From Aedes albopictus (taxonomy: Eukaryota > Arthropoda > Insecta > Diptera > Culicidae): a stretch of DNA of 64,000 nucleotides. Positions 19,896 to 31,724 of the stretch are shown here, piece by piece (the stretch's first letter is position 1; every line of letters starts with the position of its first letter). The stretch spans positions 42,133,464 to 42,197,463 of the forward strand of contig NC_085138.1 in assembly GCF_035046485.1 (NCBI RefSeq), read 5' to 3'. The position numbers were made by a program, and so were the translations under genes. Under the pieces are notes generated by a model. The model worked only from the letters and a program-made list of their open reading frames with translations, had not been told where the DNA came from and ran no database searches.

Positions 19896-21640
19896 CACAA
19901 AATATAAATATTGATTAAGATAAGCAGATAAAATAATTAAAATTCTTAAGTTAGATTTTGAATCAGTGGATCAAAATCAACTGAATGAAAAAATTGATTA
20001 TGATTAGCAGATGCAATAAATAAAATTATGATGAAATTAGTTTTTTTGAAATATGGTGAATAAAACCCTATTTTCTCAAAAAATCACGTGTTACTGAAAT
20101 TCTTTGTTCAGATTCTGAATCAATGGAACAAAATCTATTGAAAATAAATATTGGTTATGATCAGCAGATAATAAAATTATAAAGACAATATTTTATTTTC
20201 CATAAAAATATGAAATATGATGCATAAAACCCTATTTTCTCAAAAAATTTACGTGTTACTTCTTAGGTCAGATTCTGAATCAGTGGATCAAAATCTATTG
20301 AATATAACTATTGGTTATGATAGGCAAATGAAAAATTCAAAATTATGATTTTTTTTTTTGAATAAAACCCTATTTTTCTCAAAAACTTTACGTGTTACAG
20401 AAATTCTTAGGTCGAATTCCGAGACAGTATATAAAAATCTAATAAATATAAATATTGGTTAAGAAGAGCAGATGAAAATATTAAAATAATAAAGACAATA
20501 GTTTATTTTCTATTATAATATGAAATTCTGTGAAAAAAACCATTTTTCTCAAAAAGTTACGTGCTACTGAAATTCTCCGGTTAGATTTTGAATCAGTGGA
20601 TCAAAATCAATTGAATATAAATATTGGTTATGATCGGCAGATAAAAAAAATGTAATGACAATAGTTTATTTTCTATGAAAATATGAACTTTTGTGAATAA
20701 AACTATTTTTCTCAACAATTTTACGTGTTACAGAAAGTCTTAGGTAAGATTCTAAGTCAGTATATAAAAATCTAATAAATATTAATATTGCTTAAGATAA
20801 GCAGATAAAAAAAATGAAAATTATAAAGACAATAGTTCATTTTCTATGAAAATATGAAATTTTGTGGATAAAACCCTATTTTCTCAAAAATTTCACGAGT
20901 TACTGAAATTCTTTGTTCAGATTCTGAATCAGTGGATCAAAATCTATTGAAAATAAAAATTGATTATGAACAGCAGATGAAATAAAATATAATTATAAAG
21001 ACAATATTTTGTTTTTCATGAAAATATTAAATATGGTGAATAAATCCTTATTTTCTCAAAATTTTACGTGTTATTGAAATTCTTGGGTTAGATTCTGAAT
21101 CAGTGGATCAAAATATATTGAGTATAATTATTGGCTATGATGAGCAGATGAAAAATTTAAAATTATAAAGACAAGATTTTGTTTTGTATGAAAATATCAA
21201 ATTTTGTGAATAAAACCCTATTTTTTCAAAAAAAATTACGTGTTATTGAAATTCTTAGGTCAAATTCCATATCAGTACATGAAAATCTAATAAATATAAA
21301 TATTGCTTAAGATGAGCAGATAAAAAAAATAAAATTATAAAGACAATAGTTCATTGAAAATAGAAAATATAAAATTTTGAGAATAAAACCGTATTTTCTC
21401 AAAAATTTTACGTGTTACTGAAATTCTTAGGTCAGATTAAGAATCAGTGGATCAAAAATATATTGAATATAAATATTAGTTATAATGTGCAGATGAAAAA
21501 TTTAAAATTAAAATACCAATATTTTATTTTCTACGACATATTAAATTTTGTGAATAAAATCCCATTTTTCTCAAAAACTGTACGTGTTACAGGAATTCTG
21601 AAGTCAGATTCGAAATCAGCGGGCCAAATTCCAATAGAAA
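19896..21640 (-). repeat. Right arm array of ~170-bp units
   Basis: Inverted unit anchors (GATTCTGAATCAGTGGATCAA) at about 19953, 20110, 20270, 20410, 20583, 20750, 20920, 21090, 21260, 21440 and 21603. It is longer than the left arm by about three units. Confidence 0.8.
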
Positions 21641-21695
21641 TGGAACAAATGGTCGAAGTGCGTGAAAAAAGTTTCAATTTTGTCGACTAGTGTGA

Positions 21696-21847
21696 TGCCT
21701 CCAGAGATTACTCTAGGATTCAACCAAGAATTCATCCAGGGACTCCTCCTGGAATTTATCAAGTATCAAGTACCAATCTCGGAATTCCGCCAGGAAATCC
21801 CACAGGGACTACACCAGGAATTCCTCGTAGGATTTCTCCAGCAATTC
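21696..21847. repeat. GGAATTCC-type array
   Basis: Continuation of the 12-bp family between two inserted elements. CCAGGAATTCCTC and similar. Confidence 0.65.
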
Positions 21848-22929
21848 CCCAGACAACCAATTTGCACGTATAATGAAGTTTATTTTTATGTTATATGTAC
21901 TTTTATGCAGTAAAGTTACATCGCATAAGATGCAGTAAAAGTGCCTTATGCGTTCAAAAGTGGAGGCGCTATACGTGCATTGACGGAAAAATAATAACGC
22001 TATATGACTTGAAGCGATATCTTATGCGATGCACGGTGTGCACTATTACGACGTTATATGACATCTTATGCGACTTTATAATATTCAAAAACAAAAAAAC
22101 AATTCTTGTCACCTTAGTATCAAACTAATAACCTTTGGATTATCGAGCCACACTTAACGCGAAACACTACTTATGAAATACATTGGCTAATTGCCATGAC
22201 ATTCTAACTCACCTCAGTATTTGTCGGAATGCACTTGATTTCCCTGCGTTGTACGTGTTCGGCAGGCTATGTGGAGCTCAATATGACGAAGCGTGATTTC
22301 CCGCACAGTTATCACTACCCCTTTGTTGCTAGCAAACCCATTGTTAATTATCAGGTCAACAAAACAAAAACGATAACTTTGTAACTTGATTTGTCACCAT
22401 AATGATGACTGTTCACTTTCTTGTAGTTTTTTGGCACTCCAAAAGCACCTCTATCATGGTTATCACGAATCACATCGCAATATATGCCAACGTCAACGAT
22501 TCTAGCTTATGCGAGTTTGAAAGCACATTTTAACGAGTTTATTTTTACTTTTATGCGATTCAGTTTATACACCAATACGAGATAAGCTGACATAATAAGA
22601 AAAGTACCAAACGAAGTCGTATAAACATCGCAGTACGTAATTATGCGAATTCGATTGATACTTTGCGAGTTTGCTCGGACACTTTTGCGAATGAGCAAAG
22701 TTCGTCGCAATAAAACATCAGAATATCGTCTACTACGATTTAGTCATACATGACAAAAGTTAATTTGCACTCTTATATGATTTTATCCGATACATCGCAA
22801 TAAGTTCAAAAAATAACATCATATGCGATGAAAATTGCCCCTCGGCCGTACAGATATGCGATAATAACTTAAATTAATCCTTTATACGATGTACAGCGTG
22901 CATCCTTATGCAATTCCTGCTAATCTGGG
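21848..22929. mobile_element. 1.1-kb element with dense TTATGCGA motif
   Basis: Delimited by CCCAGACAACC on the left and an inverted CCCAGATTAGC on the right, inside a GGAATTCC array on both sides. The octamer TTATGCGA or close variants recur about twelve times in both orientations. Only a possible 2-bp TC flank is seen, so class is unresolved. No transposase frame. The open frames inside are short and motif-driven. Confidence 0.5.
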
Positions 22930-23212
22930 TCATCAGAGGATTCCTGCGAGAATCCCTGCAAGGGTTCCTCCCTAAATTCCTTCAAAGTTTCCTCCAGCAA
23001 TTCCTCCAGGGAATAACTGCAGGAACTCCTACAAGAATTTCTTTAGAGTAATACTTTTAGAATGCCTCCCGGAAATATTCCAGGAATTCCTCTAGGAATT
23101 ATTTTAGAAATTCTTCCAAAAATTACTAGAATTCTTTCAAGAAATACTTCAGGAATTCCTCTAAAAAATCCCCCAGGAAATTCTTCTAAAAATCCTTCAC
23201 AAATCACTACAT
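22930..23212. repeat. GGAATTCC-type array
   Basis: Units such as TTCCTCCAGCAATTCCTCCAGG and CCAGGAATTCCTCTAGG. It is the target of the LINE inserted at 23213. Confidence 0.7.
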
Positions 23213-23724
23213 GCTCCGGGTCCGAGGAAAACAACAGAAACCCGTTAGAGAAGTGTTGGAAGGTCTTGATTTGGAGTACATGGATCTTATTTACCAGTTT
23301 TTGAAACGTGTTGATGTCAGAAATTGATCTCGTACGTTCCTTGCTTTCGTTGCCCGAAATTTGGTTTTGTTGTTCGCTCCCTGTCTTTCGTTGCCCCCCT
23401 TTCCGTTTGTCCTCTTCTTGTCGTTGTCTCCCGATACAGCCCTTTCTGTTTAGTCCCGTTACAGATCAGGACAGTCGGTCCCATCAAGGTTTTTAGTATA
23501 AGATAGCAAGTAATTTAGTATAAGTCCCTTAAATCCCTCCTTTCCAACTTTATATATTTGTTATCCCTAACCTCGAAACAGCCGCGAGTACTTCGGCTCC
23601 CAAAACTAACCTAGTATTAAGTCAGTATAAATTTAAAAACAACATGTAAAATCAACATAAAAAAATGTAAAGATGATTTCGGCTCTGTTATGCCCAGTGG
23701 CGCCCGAGCCTTCCAAATAAAAAA
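23213..23724 (+). mobile_element. 5'-truncated Jockey-like LINE with 12-bp duplication
   Basis: The duplication AAATCACTACAT lies at 23201-23212 and again at 23725-23736 after the A-rich tail (AATAAAAAAAA). The insert starts inside the last ~38 codons of an ORF2 (23214-23327, ending ..YQFLKRVDVRN-stop), followed by a ~390-base 3' UTR. The sequence EVLEGLDLEYMDLIYQFLK fits the C-terminus of Jockey-clade ORF2 proteins. This is a recent dead-on-arrival copy: both duplications are still identical. Confidence 0.8.
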
Positions 23725-23739
23725 AAATCACTACATTAA

Positions 23740-26040
23740 TTCTTCCAGAAAGTACTCCAGGAATTCCGTCAAGATTACCTCCAGAATTTTATTCCTGGAA
23801 GTATTCTTGCAAGAAATCTTGGAAAAATTCCTGAAAGAACTCATCAAGGAATTCCTGAAGAAATTCCTAGAGAGATTCTTGGTGGAATACTTGAAAGAAA
23901 TATCGAAGGTATTCCTGAAGAAATTCTTGAAAAGGAGTTCTAAAAGGGATTGATGGCGGATGTCTTAGAGGAACTTCCTGGATGAATTTTTGGAGGATTT
24001 CCCAAAGGAATTCTTGGAGGATTTTTTGGGGTAGTTCCTGTAGGTATTTCTGAAGGATTTCCGGGAAGAATAATATTTATTGAAAAATCCCTGGAAGTAT
24101 TCCTAGAGGAGTAAATAAAGGAATCCCTGGCCAAATTCCTGGAAGGCTTCTTGGAAGATTTTTGATAGAAATATTGGAGCAGGTCTTAGAGAAAATCTTA
24201 TTGAAATTCCTGTAGGAAAACTTGAAAGAATTTTTGAAGAAATTCCTGGACGGATTCTTAGAGGAATTGCTAGCAAAAGACTTTGAGGGATATCTGGGGA
24301 AATTTTTGGAAAAATTCCTGGAGGAAGTTTTGGAGAAATTTTTGAAGGATTTTTTTGAAATTCTTAACCGAATTGGTGTAATTCCTGGAGATATTCTTGG
24401 AGGAATTCTTGCAGGAATTCTTGGAGGAATTCTTGGAAGAAGTCTTGGAGCACATCTTGCAGAAATCCCTAAAGGAATTCTCGGAGGAATCCCTAGAGTT
24501 GTTCCAGGAGTATTTTCTTGAGGAATTTCCGGTGGTTTTCTGAAGAATCTTAGAGCAATTTCTGGAGAACTTTTTGGATGAATTCTTGAAGAAATTTCTT
24601 CAAAATATCCCTGGAGGTACTTCTAACGAAATTCATGAAGGGATACTTGAAGGAATTCTTAGCAGAAGTCTTAGTTGCACCCCTGATGAAATTCTGGGGG
24701 AAATTTCTCTAGGAGTTTTTGGAGTCATTCCTGGAGGGATTCTTGGAGGCATTCTAGGCAGATGTCATAAAGGAATTCCTGGATGAATTCTTAGAGAAAT
24801 TCAGTGGAACTCCTGGATGATTTTTTGGATAAATTCCTTGAGCTATTCTTAGTGGAATTCTTGGATGAATTCTTGGTAAAAATCCAGAAGATATTATAAA
24901 AGGAATTCACGGATGACAGTCTGAAGGAATTTCCGGAGTTATTTCTGGGATAATTTTTGGAGGATTTCCTGATATAATTTCTAAATAATTCAAAAAAAAT
25001 ATTACGGAATTCCTGGAGGAATTCCTGAAAGAGTTCCAGGAAAAATTCCCGGAGTAATGCCTGAAGGAGCTCCTGGAGTAATTTCGGGAGGAATTGACGT
25101 AATTCCTTAAGAAATGTTGGGAGCATTTTCTGAGTGTTTTCTAAAGGTTTCCTGGAGGATCCTTGAGTTAATCATGGAGGAATTTCTGGAGGAATTCTTG
25201 AAAGAAAATCTTTGAAGATCCCTAGGGAAATTCCTGGAAGAATTCTTCGAAGAATTTATGAAAAAGTTCATGGAGGGATTATGTTTGTAGGAATTCCTTG
25301 AATTTATTTTTGACGAATTCCTGGAGGAATTTCCTGAGAAATGCCTAAAAGTTATCTTAGAGGAATCCCCAGTGCAATTTTTGAAAGAATTTCTGGAAGT
25401 TTTCCTACAGATTCCTGGAGGAATTCTTCAAAGAATTTCTGGAGAAATTCTTAGAGATATTCTTGGAGGAATTTCTGAAGAATTACAGACACAAGTCCTC
25501 CATCCTGAAGAAATTCTTGTGGAGGAATACCTAGACCTAGAGAGATTCGTTGCCAATTTCTTGACAGAATTTGTTAAGGCAATATCTGGTGGTATTCTTG
25601 AAGGAATTCCCGGAAAAATTCCTTGGAGGGTTCTTATAGGATTTTTTGGTAGAATTCTTGGAGGAATTCCTGGAAGATTTTTCGAGGAATTTCTTGAGAA
25701 ATCCTTAGAGGAATTATTAGCAGAAAATCTTGGGGGAATACCTCGAGAGATTCTTTGTGGAATTTTTAGCGAAGGTCTTGGACGAATTCCTGAAGGATTT
25801 TTTGGAGGAACTTTTAGAGGAATTCTTGGAGGATTTCCTGGAGAAATTCTTGGAGTAATATCTGGAGGAATTCCTGGAGGAGTTCTTGGAAGAATTTCTG
25901 GAGGAATTCTTGGAAGAATTTCTGGAGGAGTGCTTGGAGGAATTCCAGAAGGGATTCCAGTAGGTATTTCTAGAGCAATTTCTGCGGGATTTCCGAGAGA
26001 GTTTTCATGAAAAATATCTGAAAAAATCCCTGGACAAATT
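23740..26040 (+). repeat. Main GGAATTCCTGGA array (2.3 kb)
   Basis: The longest and best-kept block of the 12-bp family (GGAATTCCTGGA, AGAATTCTTGGA, GAAATTCCTGAA). Because 12 is a multiple of three and the unit is near-palindromic, both strands stay open together. A 212-residue frame (25372-26010 plus, G-I-L/P-G repeats) overlaps a 217-residue frame (25428-26081 minus, P-P-G/R-I repeats). Neither has the features of a real protein. Rich in GAATTC sites. Confidence 0.85.
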
Positions 26041-26079
26041 GAGATAAGGGCAGCAAAACGGTGAGTTGGAAAGGAGAGC

Positions 26080-27430
26080 ATCCAACATAGCTCTGGTCCT
26101 CACAAGTTCCTACCTCATGCTTCCACGAGTCAAACGATGACAAAGACCGCCAGCTAAGAGTTGTGTGCAAGGAGGTGCGGCTCAAACAGCGTCTGTTCTG
26201 GCATCCAGCGGCTGAGTATGAAATGCTCCTCCACCGGAAGCTATACCTAAGGTGGCAGCAAACCTTTTTCAAGTGTCGGTCACGCCATCAACACCTCAGC
26301 ATGATCCGCCAAGGGCTCGACGCATTACCTGTGTGAACACCGAAACTCCATCAGTGCAGGATATAGAAAAAAGCCATCTGTAGCATGAAATCGAACAGAG
26401 CTCCGGGGTCGGACATTTCCGGTCGACTGGATGCAAGACGTCTTAGTGAAGGTACCCAAAAAGGGTGACCTGACTGTATGCGATAATTGGCGGGGTATCA
26501 TGTTACTGTTTATCGTTCTCAAAGTTCTCTGCAAGGTGATCCTTAACCGGATACAGGAGAAGATTGACGCAACTCTCCGACGGCAGGATTCCGTGCCGGA
26601 AGATTCTGTGTGGACCATATTGTCACGCTCCGTATCATTCTGGAGGAAATCAATGAAATCCAAGAGTCTCTATACCTGGTGTTCATTGATTATGAAAAAG
26701 CTTTCGACCGTCTCAATCACGAAAACATGTGGGAAGCTCTCAGGCGCAAGGTTCTACCTGAGAAAATCATCGCCCTCATTGAAGTACAGTACATGGCATT
26801 TTCGTGCAGAGTACTGCACAACGGTGTTTTGTCCGGTCCCATCCCGGTCGTTGTTGGAGTGAGGCAAGGATGTATCCTATCACCGCTACTGTTCCTCATC
26901 GTAGTCGACGAAACCCTGGTAGGTGCGATTGACCGTGAACCAAATCGTGGATTGCTGTGGCAGCCCTATACCATGAAGCACCTAGATGAATTCGAATTGG
27001 CTGATGACGTTGCTCTCCTAGCTAAACAACGCTCTGTATAAAGAGAAGGCTCGATGATCTTGCTAATCGCTTCTCGGCGGCAGGTCTTACCATCAACGTC
27101 AACAAGACCAAATCATTGGATTTAAATGAACACGGTCAACTATTTTAATTTTACGGCAGCTGGTCAAACAGTGTGGAGAATTTCGAAAACTTCCAATATC
27201 TTGGAGCGAAATGGCAGCCGATGGCGTCACCAATATCGACATAGGTGCACAGATCAAGAAAGTGAGGGCTGCTTTTACGAACTTAGGAAATGTATCAGAT
27301 TAACCGACGCATCAAAATCCAAAATTTTCAGCTCAAACGTTAAATCTGTGCTGCTGTATGCCAATGCTACTTGATGTGTATCAGTAGACAATACTTAACG
27401 GCTGCAGGCTTGGCTGCAGAGCTGCAGGTC
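26080..27430 (+). pseudogene. RTE-like LINE reverse transcriptase pseudogene
   Basis: Order of visible blocks: VPKKGDLTVCDNWRGI (26446 on), frameshift near 26585, AGFRAGRFCVDHIVTL, FIDYEKAFDRLNHENMW (catalytic Asp), VGVRQGCILSPLLF, FELADDVALLA (the A-D-D catalytic box, about 26990-27020), a frameshift and stop at 27039, AAGLTINVNKTKSLD, and KSVLLYANAT with stop codons replacing Trp and Gln. These are reverse-transcriptase blocks of an RTE-type element related to mosquito JAM elements. It is truncated on the right by an unrelated repeat at 27452. The upstream part (26080-26430) is weakly LINE-like. Confidence 0.85.
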
Positions 27431-27451
27431 TTTTTCAAGATATGTCTGCGG

Positions 27452-28080
27452 TAGGGTCTTGTACCATTTGGGCAGGTGTACCTATTTTGGGCACTTGCCG
27501 CTACAACTAAGTCAATTTCAAACCGATTGATGAGAATTATTGTATATCGTTATTGGAGGCGAATGAATTAAAATTAATAAATTTAAAGCCTCAAAAAAAA
27601 AATTGTATATCGTTGGGCACGTACAGTATCTAACTCTATACAAAAAATTCAAATCAATAGTTCCATTTACACTTATCAATAAGTTGATTCAACCAAGAGG
27701 TTCAATCTTTCCTTCAACTTCAATTTGATGGAAATATTGCTAAATGTATTTCATGCATTTTCATTGAGGAGAACATGGATGATAATGTTAAATCTTGATA
27801 TACCTAAATACTGACCAACCTGCAAAAGCGAGGATTGAGGTTGGTGGTCATATCCTCAATATTTCCCCTCCGAAAGATTGATCCAACCACTATCATCCAG
27901 TTTGACCAAACCATCAAAATCATCCAAGTTCGTCAAACTTTCCCCTCGAGTTGTTTGATTCGATCTATCCAGCAGGGCAAAAGAGTCAGCAGATTAAGCG
28001 AAGACCATTCCATCAGTGAGGAAGAGATAGCAATTCACCAACGTTCAGCACGTAGTTCACGGCGTTCATGGTGGCCAGTA
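27452..28080 (+). repeat. Interspersed repeat, copy 1 (GGGTCTTGTACCATTTGGGC end)
   Basis: Begins TAGGGTCTTGTACCATTTGG, continues through GGGCACTTGCCGCTACAACT and AAGTCAATTTCAAACC, and includes TCAATATTTCCCCTCC near 27860. The same order occurs inverted at 33665 down to about 30150, where two other elements are inserted. It provides the uninterrupted reference for those insertions. Simple A-rich filler at 27560-27600 distinguishes this copy. Class unknown. Confidence 0.65.
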
Positions 28081-29636
28081 TAATTGAATTTTATGGAATG
28101 CTTTGAAAGCAAATTTCTAGAAATAAAGAGTCACGTTTTTGCCTTTTAAATATAATAAAGACTTGATCATTAGAAAAGTGCAAATTTCGATACTTCGCTT
28201 GTGTATTCAATTCCATTAATAATTATGAAAAAATAATTTTTTGATAGTTTTGGTCATTTATTACGCCATATTCGATTTTTTTGTAAGCATTCATAAACTC
28301 TTATCTATTGAACCCAATCTCTCCGATTAGCATGATGAATTGTTTAATAGTGGATCTATTTACTAATTCGACATGCCATTTTTCCTAATGTCTTGAGAAG
28401 GTTAATGTTTTTTTAATTACTAACACAAGTTATGAACTTCTATCGTAGTATTAACAGTTAGGTTCGAACAAGTTTTGATTTTTGCTAATGTCATAGTAAA
28501 TATGTATTGCAGTATAGGTTTAGAAAACAAAGGCTGATAAGAGGTTATTGCCATATTGATTTGTTTGTTTCGTCTATAATTGAAAATGTTTGCTTTATCA
28601 GTTATTGTTAAAACAGATTTCTCTATAGCTAGATTGATGATTACTGAACGATAATTAAATTATATGTCCTGAGAGTGACTTTGGGATTTTTTGGCAGTTT
28701 TTCTCTCTTTGCCATAAGGGGTTTCTGTTGTCCGAATATCTTGAAACAGTTTCATTGGCAAACTTGAAATTTATCAGACTTTAGATAACACGAAGAGAAC
28801 AAATCTGTCGAAAATATACTGAGTTTCCCTATATAGTTCTAGCATTTTATACTAAAGGCTCTAGAAAACCGCATATGCGTTAGTGGAAATAAAAGAATAG
28901 AACATGATAAACCAATGTTAAATATTATACATTATTCCTAAATAATCTAATGAAAATATACGATGCGCAACTTACTTGAGCTTGAAAATGTTTATTTGGC
29001 AGCGCTTTCTTGTTTCCTTTATTCCTCCATTCCATCAATTATTTCTTTCTCAAGGATTATTGTTGAAATCACGAAGATCAAACCAAGTATCAATCGAATA
29101 TCTTCGACATTACTCCTTTCCAGAGAGATAGAGCTAGCCGAGGTTCGAACAGAGAGAAAATCCCGGCAGTATGAGAGAAGTTAATGCATGAAGGGAGAAA
29201 AAAAACAAGTATCCGTGCATGCTTATCATACGTGCACAGCTAGCAAAGCAAAGACTTTTATTGAATCAATGCGTCATCGGTGGGTGCGCGGTTGATTTTC
29301 AGTCCTACCGATCACAATGCCAATAATGCGGAAGATAATGTGTACAATGCATTTCTGTAAATTGTGTATTTATGTTGTTTTTAATAAATTTTCTATTTAC
29401 ATTATTTCTTCTTCTAAGCTTTATTATTTTTACATATTCAAACATATGACATATTTTTTTATTACGAAAACTTTTTGGATAGCCCATGGGATGGGACTCG
29501 AAACACCTTCAGCGCTGTCTTGCTGAATTACCTTTATATTTCGACATTACACAAAATTACTACTGAAGGGTGTTATTTGTCAGAAGGGGTATTTCTTATT
29601 TATAGGCAACGCAAGTAAGCCACCATAGTGTGCAAG
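28081..29636. other. Unassigned AT-rich interval
   Basis: Very AT-rich with no repeat or gene recognised. A somewhat GC-richer part at 29100-29300 has an open frame (28963-29184) without a recognisable domain. Confidence 0.3.
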
Positions 29637-29647
29637 TTATTAATTAA

Positions 29648-29821
29648 TTTTTTATCAGTATTAACGAGATTTTTAGCCCTTTTCATCTCGGGACCCACGC
29701 TTTATTTCACCTCCGAAGGAAGAACTCACACTTTGCAAATTTGTCGGGAGTGGGATTAGAACCCAGGTCCACGGCGTGATAGTCACGTGATTTAACCATC
29801 ACACCAGGTCCGCTACATGAA
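29648..29821 (-). mobile_element. tRNA-derived SINE, family C, with 11-bp duplication
   Basis: Flanked by TTATTAATTAA at 29637-29647 and 29822-29832. On the minus strand the head reads GCGGACCTGGTGTGATGGTTA, with A box TGGTGTGATGG (29796-29806) and B box GGTTCTAATCC (29753-29763). It is followed by a short body and an A-rich tail (AAAAATCTCG..ATAAAAAATT) beside the left duplication. At 174 bp it is compact. The head differs from the SINEs at 15420 and 41540, so this is a third family. Confidence 0.8.
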
Positions 29822-29832
29822 TTATTAATTAA

Positions 29833-30149
29833 CTGGTGTTAGAGACCGCCAGTGCACCAGTAATTTTTTTTAGCAAAGTTCGGTGGCACACCAACCGAGT
29901 TATAAGATTACACAAAAAAATCTGCGAACTGATAATGCATTGTAATCGTTGGATTCATTACATTTAAATAAAAAATCTTGGGAAAAATATGCTTCTGCAT
30001 AAATTGTTTCTTTTGTTCGATGATTTATTACATCTGAATTTAGTTTCTTTTTTTGTATGTATTTTTGTATCATACATTTCAATAGCTGTTTATTTAAATT
30101 TAAAAAATATATATGGCAACACGGCAGAATGCTCTGCAATGATGATGCT
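29833..30149. other. Unassigned AT-rich DNA
   Basis: Nothing recognised. The 79-residue minus frame has no domain. Confidence 0.35.
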
Positions 30150-31046
30150 CTCGATTACGCGCTGCTGCATTGAAAGGATGATAGGTTGATCTGGAGGGGA
30201 AATATTGAACCAATCAATTGATCCATGGAATAATTTGACCCATGGTTTGAACAATCTTCGAGAGGATTGATGTAAATTTTTTGAAGGTGGGGATATATTG
30301 ACGAATTTCGCGCCAACTCGACCAACGGTTGGCAGCACCCTCTCAGAATCGAACGGAACTTTGTGGGCATAAACAATAGGTCTTTCTAAGCAACTTTGCA
30401 TATTTTGTTTTTCGAAATTTTTCAAGAGTAACATTTGAAGAGGGCCTAATTTTTTTCATAGATTTTTTTTCAAATCGATGTAACTCAAAAATGACAAGAC
30501 CTACAAAAAATCGGCGGACTATCGTGAAATTCCATGAAGTTTTTTAGAAAAATATCTAAAAATACAAAATTAATTCCTACGCTGAAAAATAAAGGTTTTA
30601 AAAATTTAAATCGTTATTACAAAAAACCCTATGTTTTTAAATCGATGATTTTTTTTCTGGAGAAAGGTATTTCAATTACCTACATTTTCTCCAAACAATG
30701 TTGCTGTGACATATTTAAGGGAAAAAAAATTTCTAACAAAAAATTTTTTCATGTCCACATTGAGTGAATATTTTTCATCGTGTTTCGTGCCAACATGGCC
30801 ATATATAGAATCAGCAGCCTCTCATCAACCAATGAAACTTTATGGAAGTTCAAAAAATTGTTGAAGAAGCAATTTTGCATAATCTAATATTTATCTAGAC
30901 TAAAATTTGAAAAGGACGTATTGGAGTGAACCACACTTATATGAAAAACATGAGATTCAAAAAATGCCAAGCCTTACCTCCTGCATCAGTTGTTTTGGAT
31001 TCCCAGAAGCTTCGTTCAGCATTTGAGCGAAAACGATTTAGTCTAA

Positions 31047-31193
31047 GGGGTGATACACAAATTATGTCACGCAAAATTCGACCATCTTATGTAACGCTTT
31101 GTGTATGGGACCTCACGATTGTTTGTATGGGTCGTCACGTTCTGCAAAACCTCCCTCCCCTTCTAAAGCGTGACGTAATTTGTGCATGGCCCC
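31047..31193. mobile_element. Harbinger-like MITE in left arm
   Basis: Terminal repeats GGGGTGATACACAAATTATG and inverted GGGGCCATGCACAAATTACG are flanked by TAA (31044-31046, 31194-31196). A 3-bp TWA duplication with GGGG ends is typical of PIF/Harbinger. 147 bp, non-coding. Confidence 0.75.
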
Positions 31194-31265
31194 TAATGGG
31201 GCGCTCAACGAGCATGAAGTTTGTATGGGAAAACTTGGCCAAATGTATGCAGAAATCTTAAGCTT

Positions 31266-31493
31266 TTAATTTTTGCCGCTAGGTGGCGCTGCAAGTGTTC
31301 AATTAATAAAAAAATAATTAAAAACCTTAGCTATTCTTGTAGGTGACGATATGCCAAACAACTTTAACGAAGACCGCAAAGTGATCCGAAGCCTGTTAAA
31401 AATTTATACTCTAGGTAAAGTGAGGTGAAACATTATTGTCGTTTTTCCAAAAAACAAGCTTCGCCTCACTGACGGATCACTTACTGGTCAAAA
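31266..31493. other. Spacer of the long inverted repeat, with CTAGGTGGCGCT motif
   Basis: Contains GCCGCTAGGTGGCGCTGCAA (31276-31295) and TTTAACGAAGACC, an inverted single unit of the repeat at 905-1480. The spacer also holds a small CTTCGCCTCA/GAGGCGAAG-like inverted motif. Confidence 0.55.
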
Positions 31494-31563
31494 GCTTAAG
31501 ATTTCTGCATACATTTGGCCAAGTTTTCCCATACAAACTTCAAGCTCGTTGAGCGCCCCATTA

Positions 31564-31724
31564 GGGGCCATGCACCCTTTAGAAGGGGAGGGGGCGAGGT
31601 TTTGCAGAACGTGACGACCCATACAAACAGTGGCGAGGTCCCATATAAAAAGCGTGACATAGAGGGGAGGAGAGGGGGGTTGAAAAAGGACGTATTTTGC
31701 GTGACATAATTTGTGTATCACCCC
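31564..31724. mobile_element. Harbinger-like MITE in right arm
   Basis: Inverted counterpart of 31047-31193, flanked by TTA on both sides. The end nearer the spacer has lost about 16 bases of terminal repeat (GGGGCCATGCA jumps to CCCTTTAGAAGG), while the other end is complete. Extra G-rich sequence makes it 161 bp. Confidence 0.75.

Larger units (their letters stand above)
18205..21692. mobile_element. CACTR-ended foldback element of inverted ~170-bp repeats
   Basis: Termini CACTGGTCGACA (left) and inverted CACTAGTCGACA (right) are flanked by TGA (18202-18204, 21693-21695). CACT(A/G) ends with a 3-bp duplication resemble CACTA/EnSpm transposons. Each arm is an array of a ~170-bp AT-rich unit marked by CTGATTC.GAATCTGAC, TAACACGTA and AACCAATATT: about 8 units left, 11 units right. 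The arms meet near 19895 with almost no spacer. There is no transposase, so it must be mobilised in trans. A solo LTR interrupts the left arm. Confidence 0.8.

Noticed and set aside
25372..26081. Overlapping 212- and 217-residue open frames as genes
   Set aside because: Both consist only of the 12-bp repeat translated in phase (G-I-P-G and P-P-G-I patterns). They overlap on opposite strands and show no domain or conserved start.
26431..26862. Frame-1 143-residue open frame as a gene
   Set aside because: Its first half is the reverse transcriptase but after 26585 it is out of frame. The true continuation is in the other frame.
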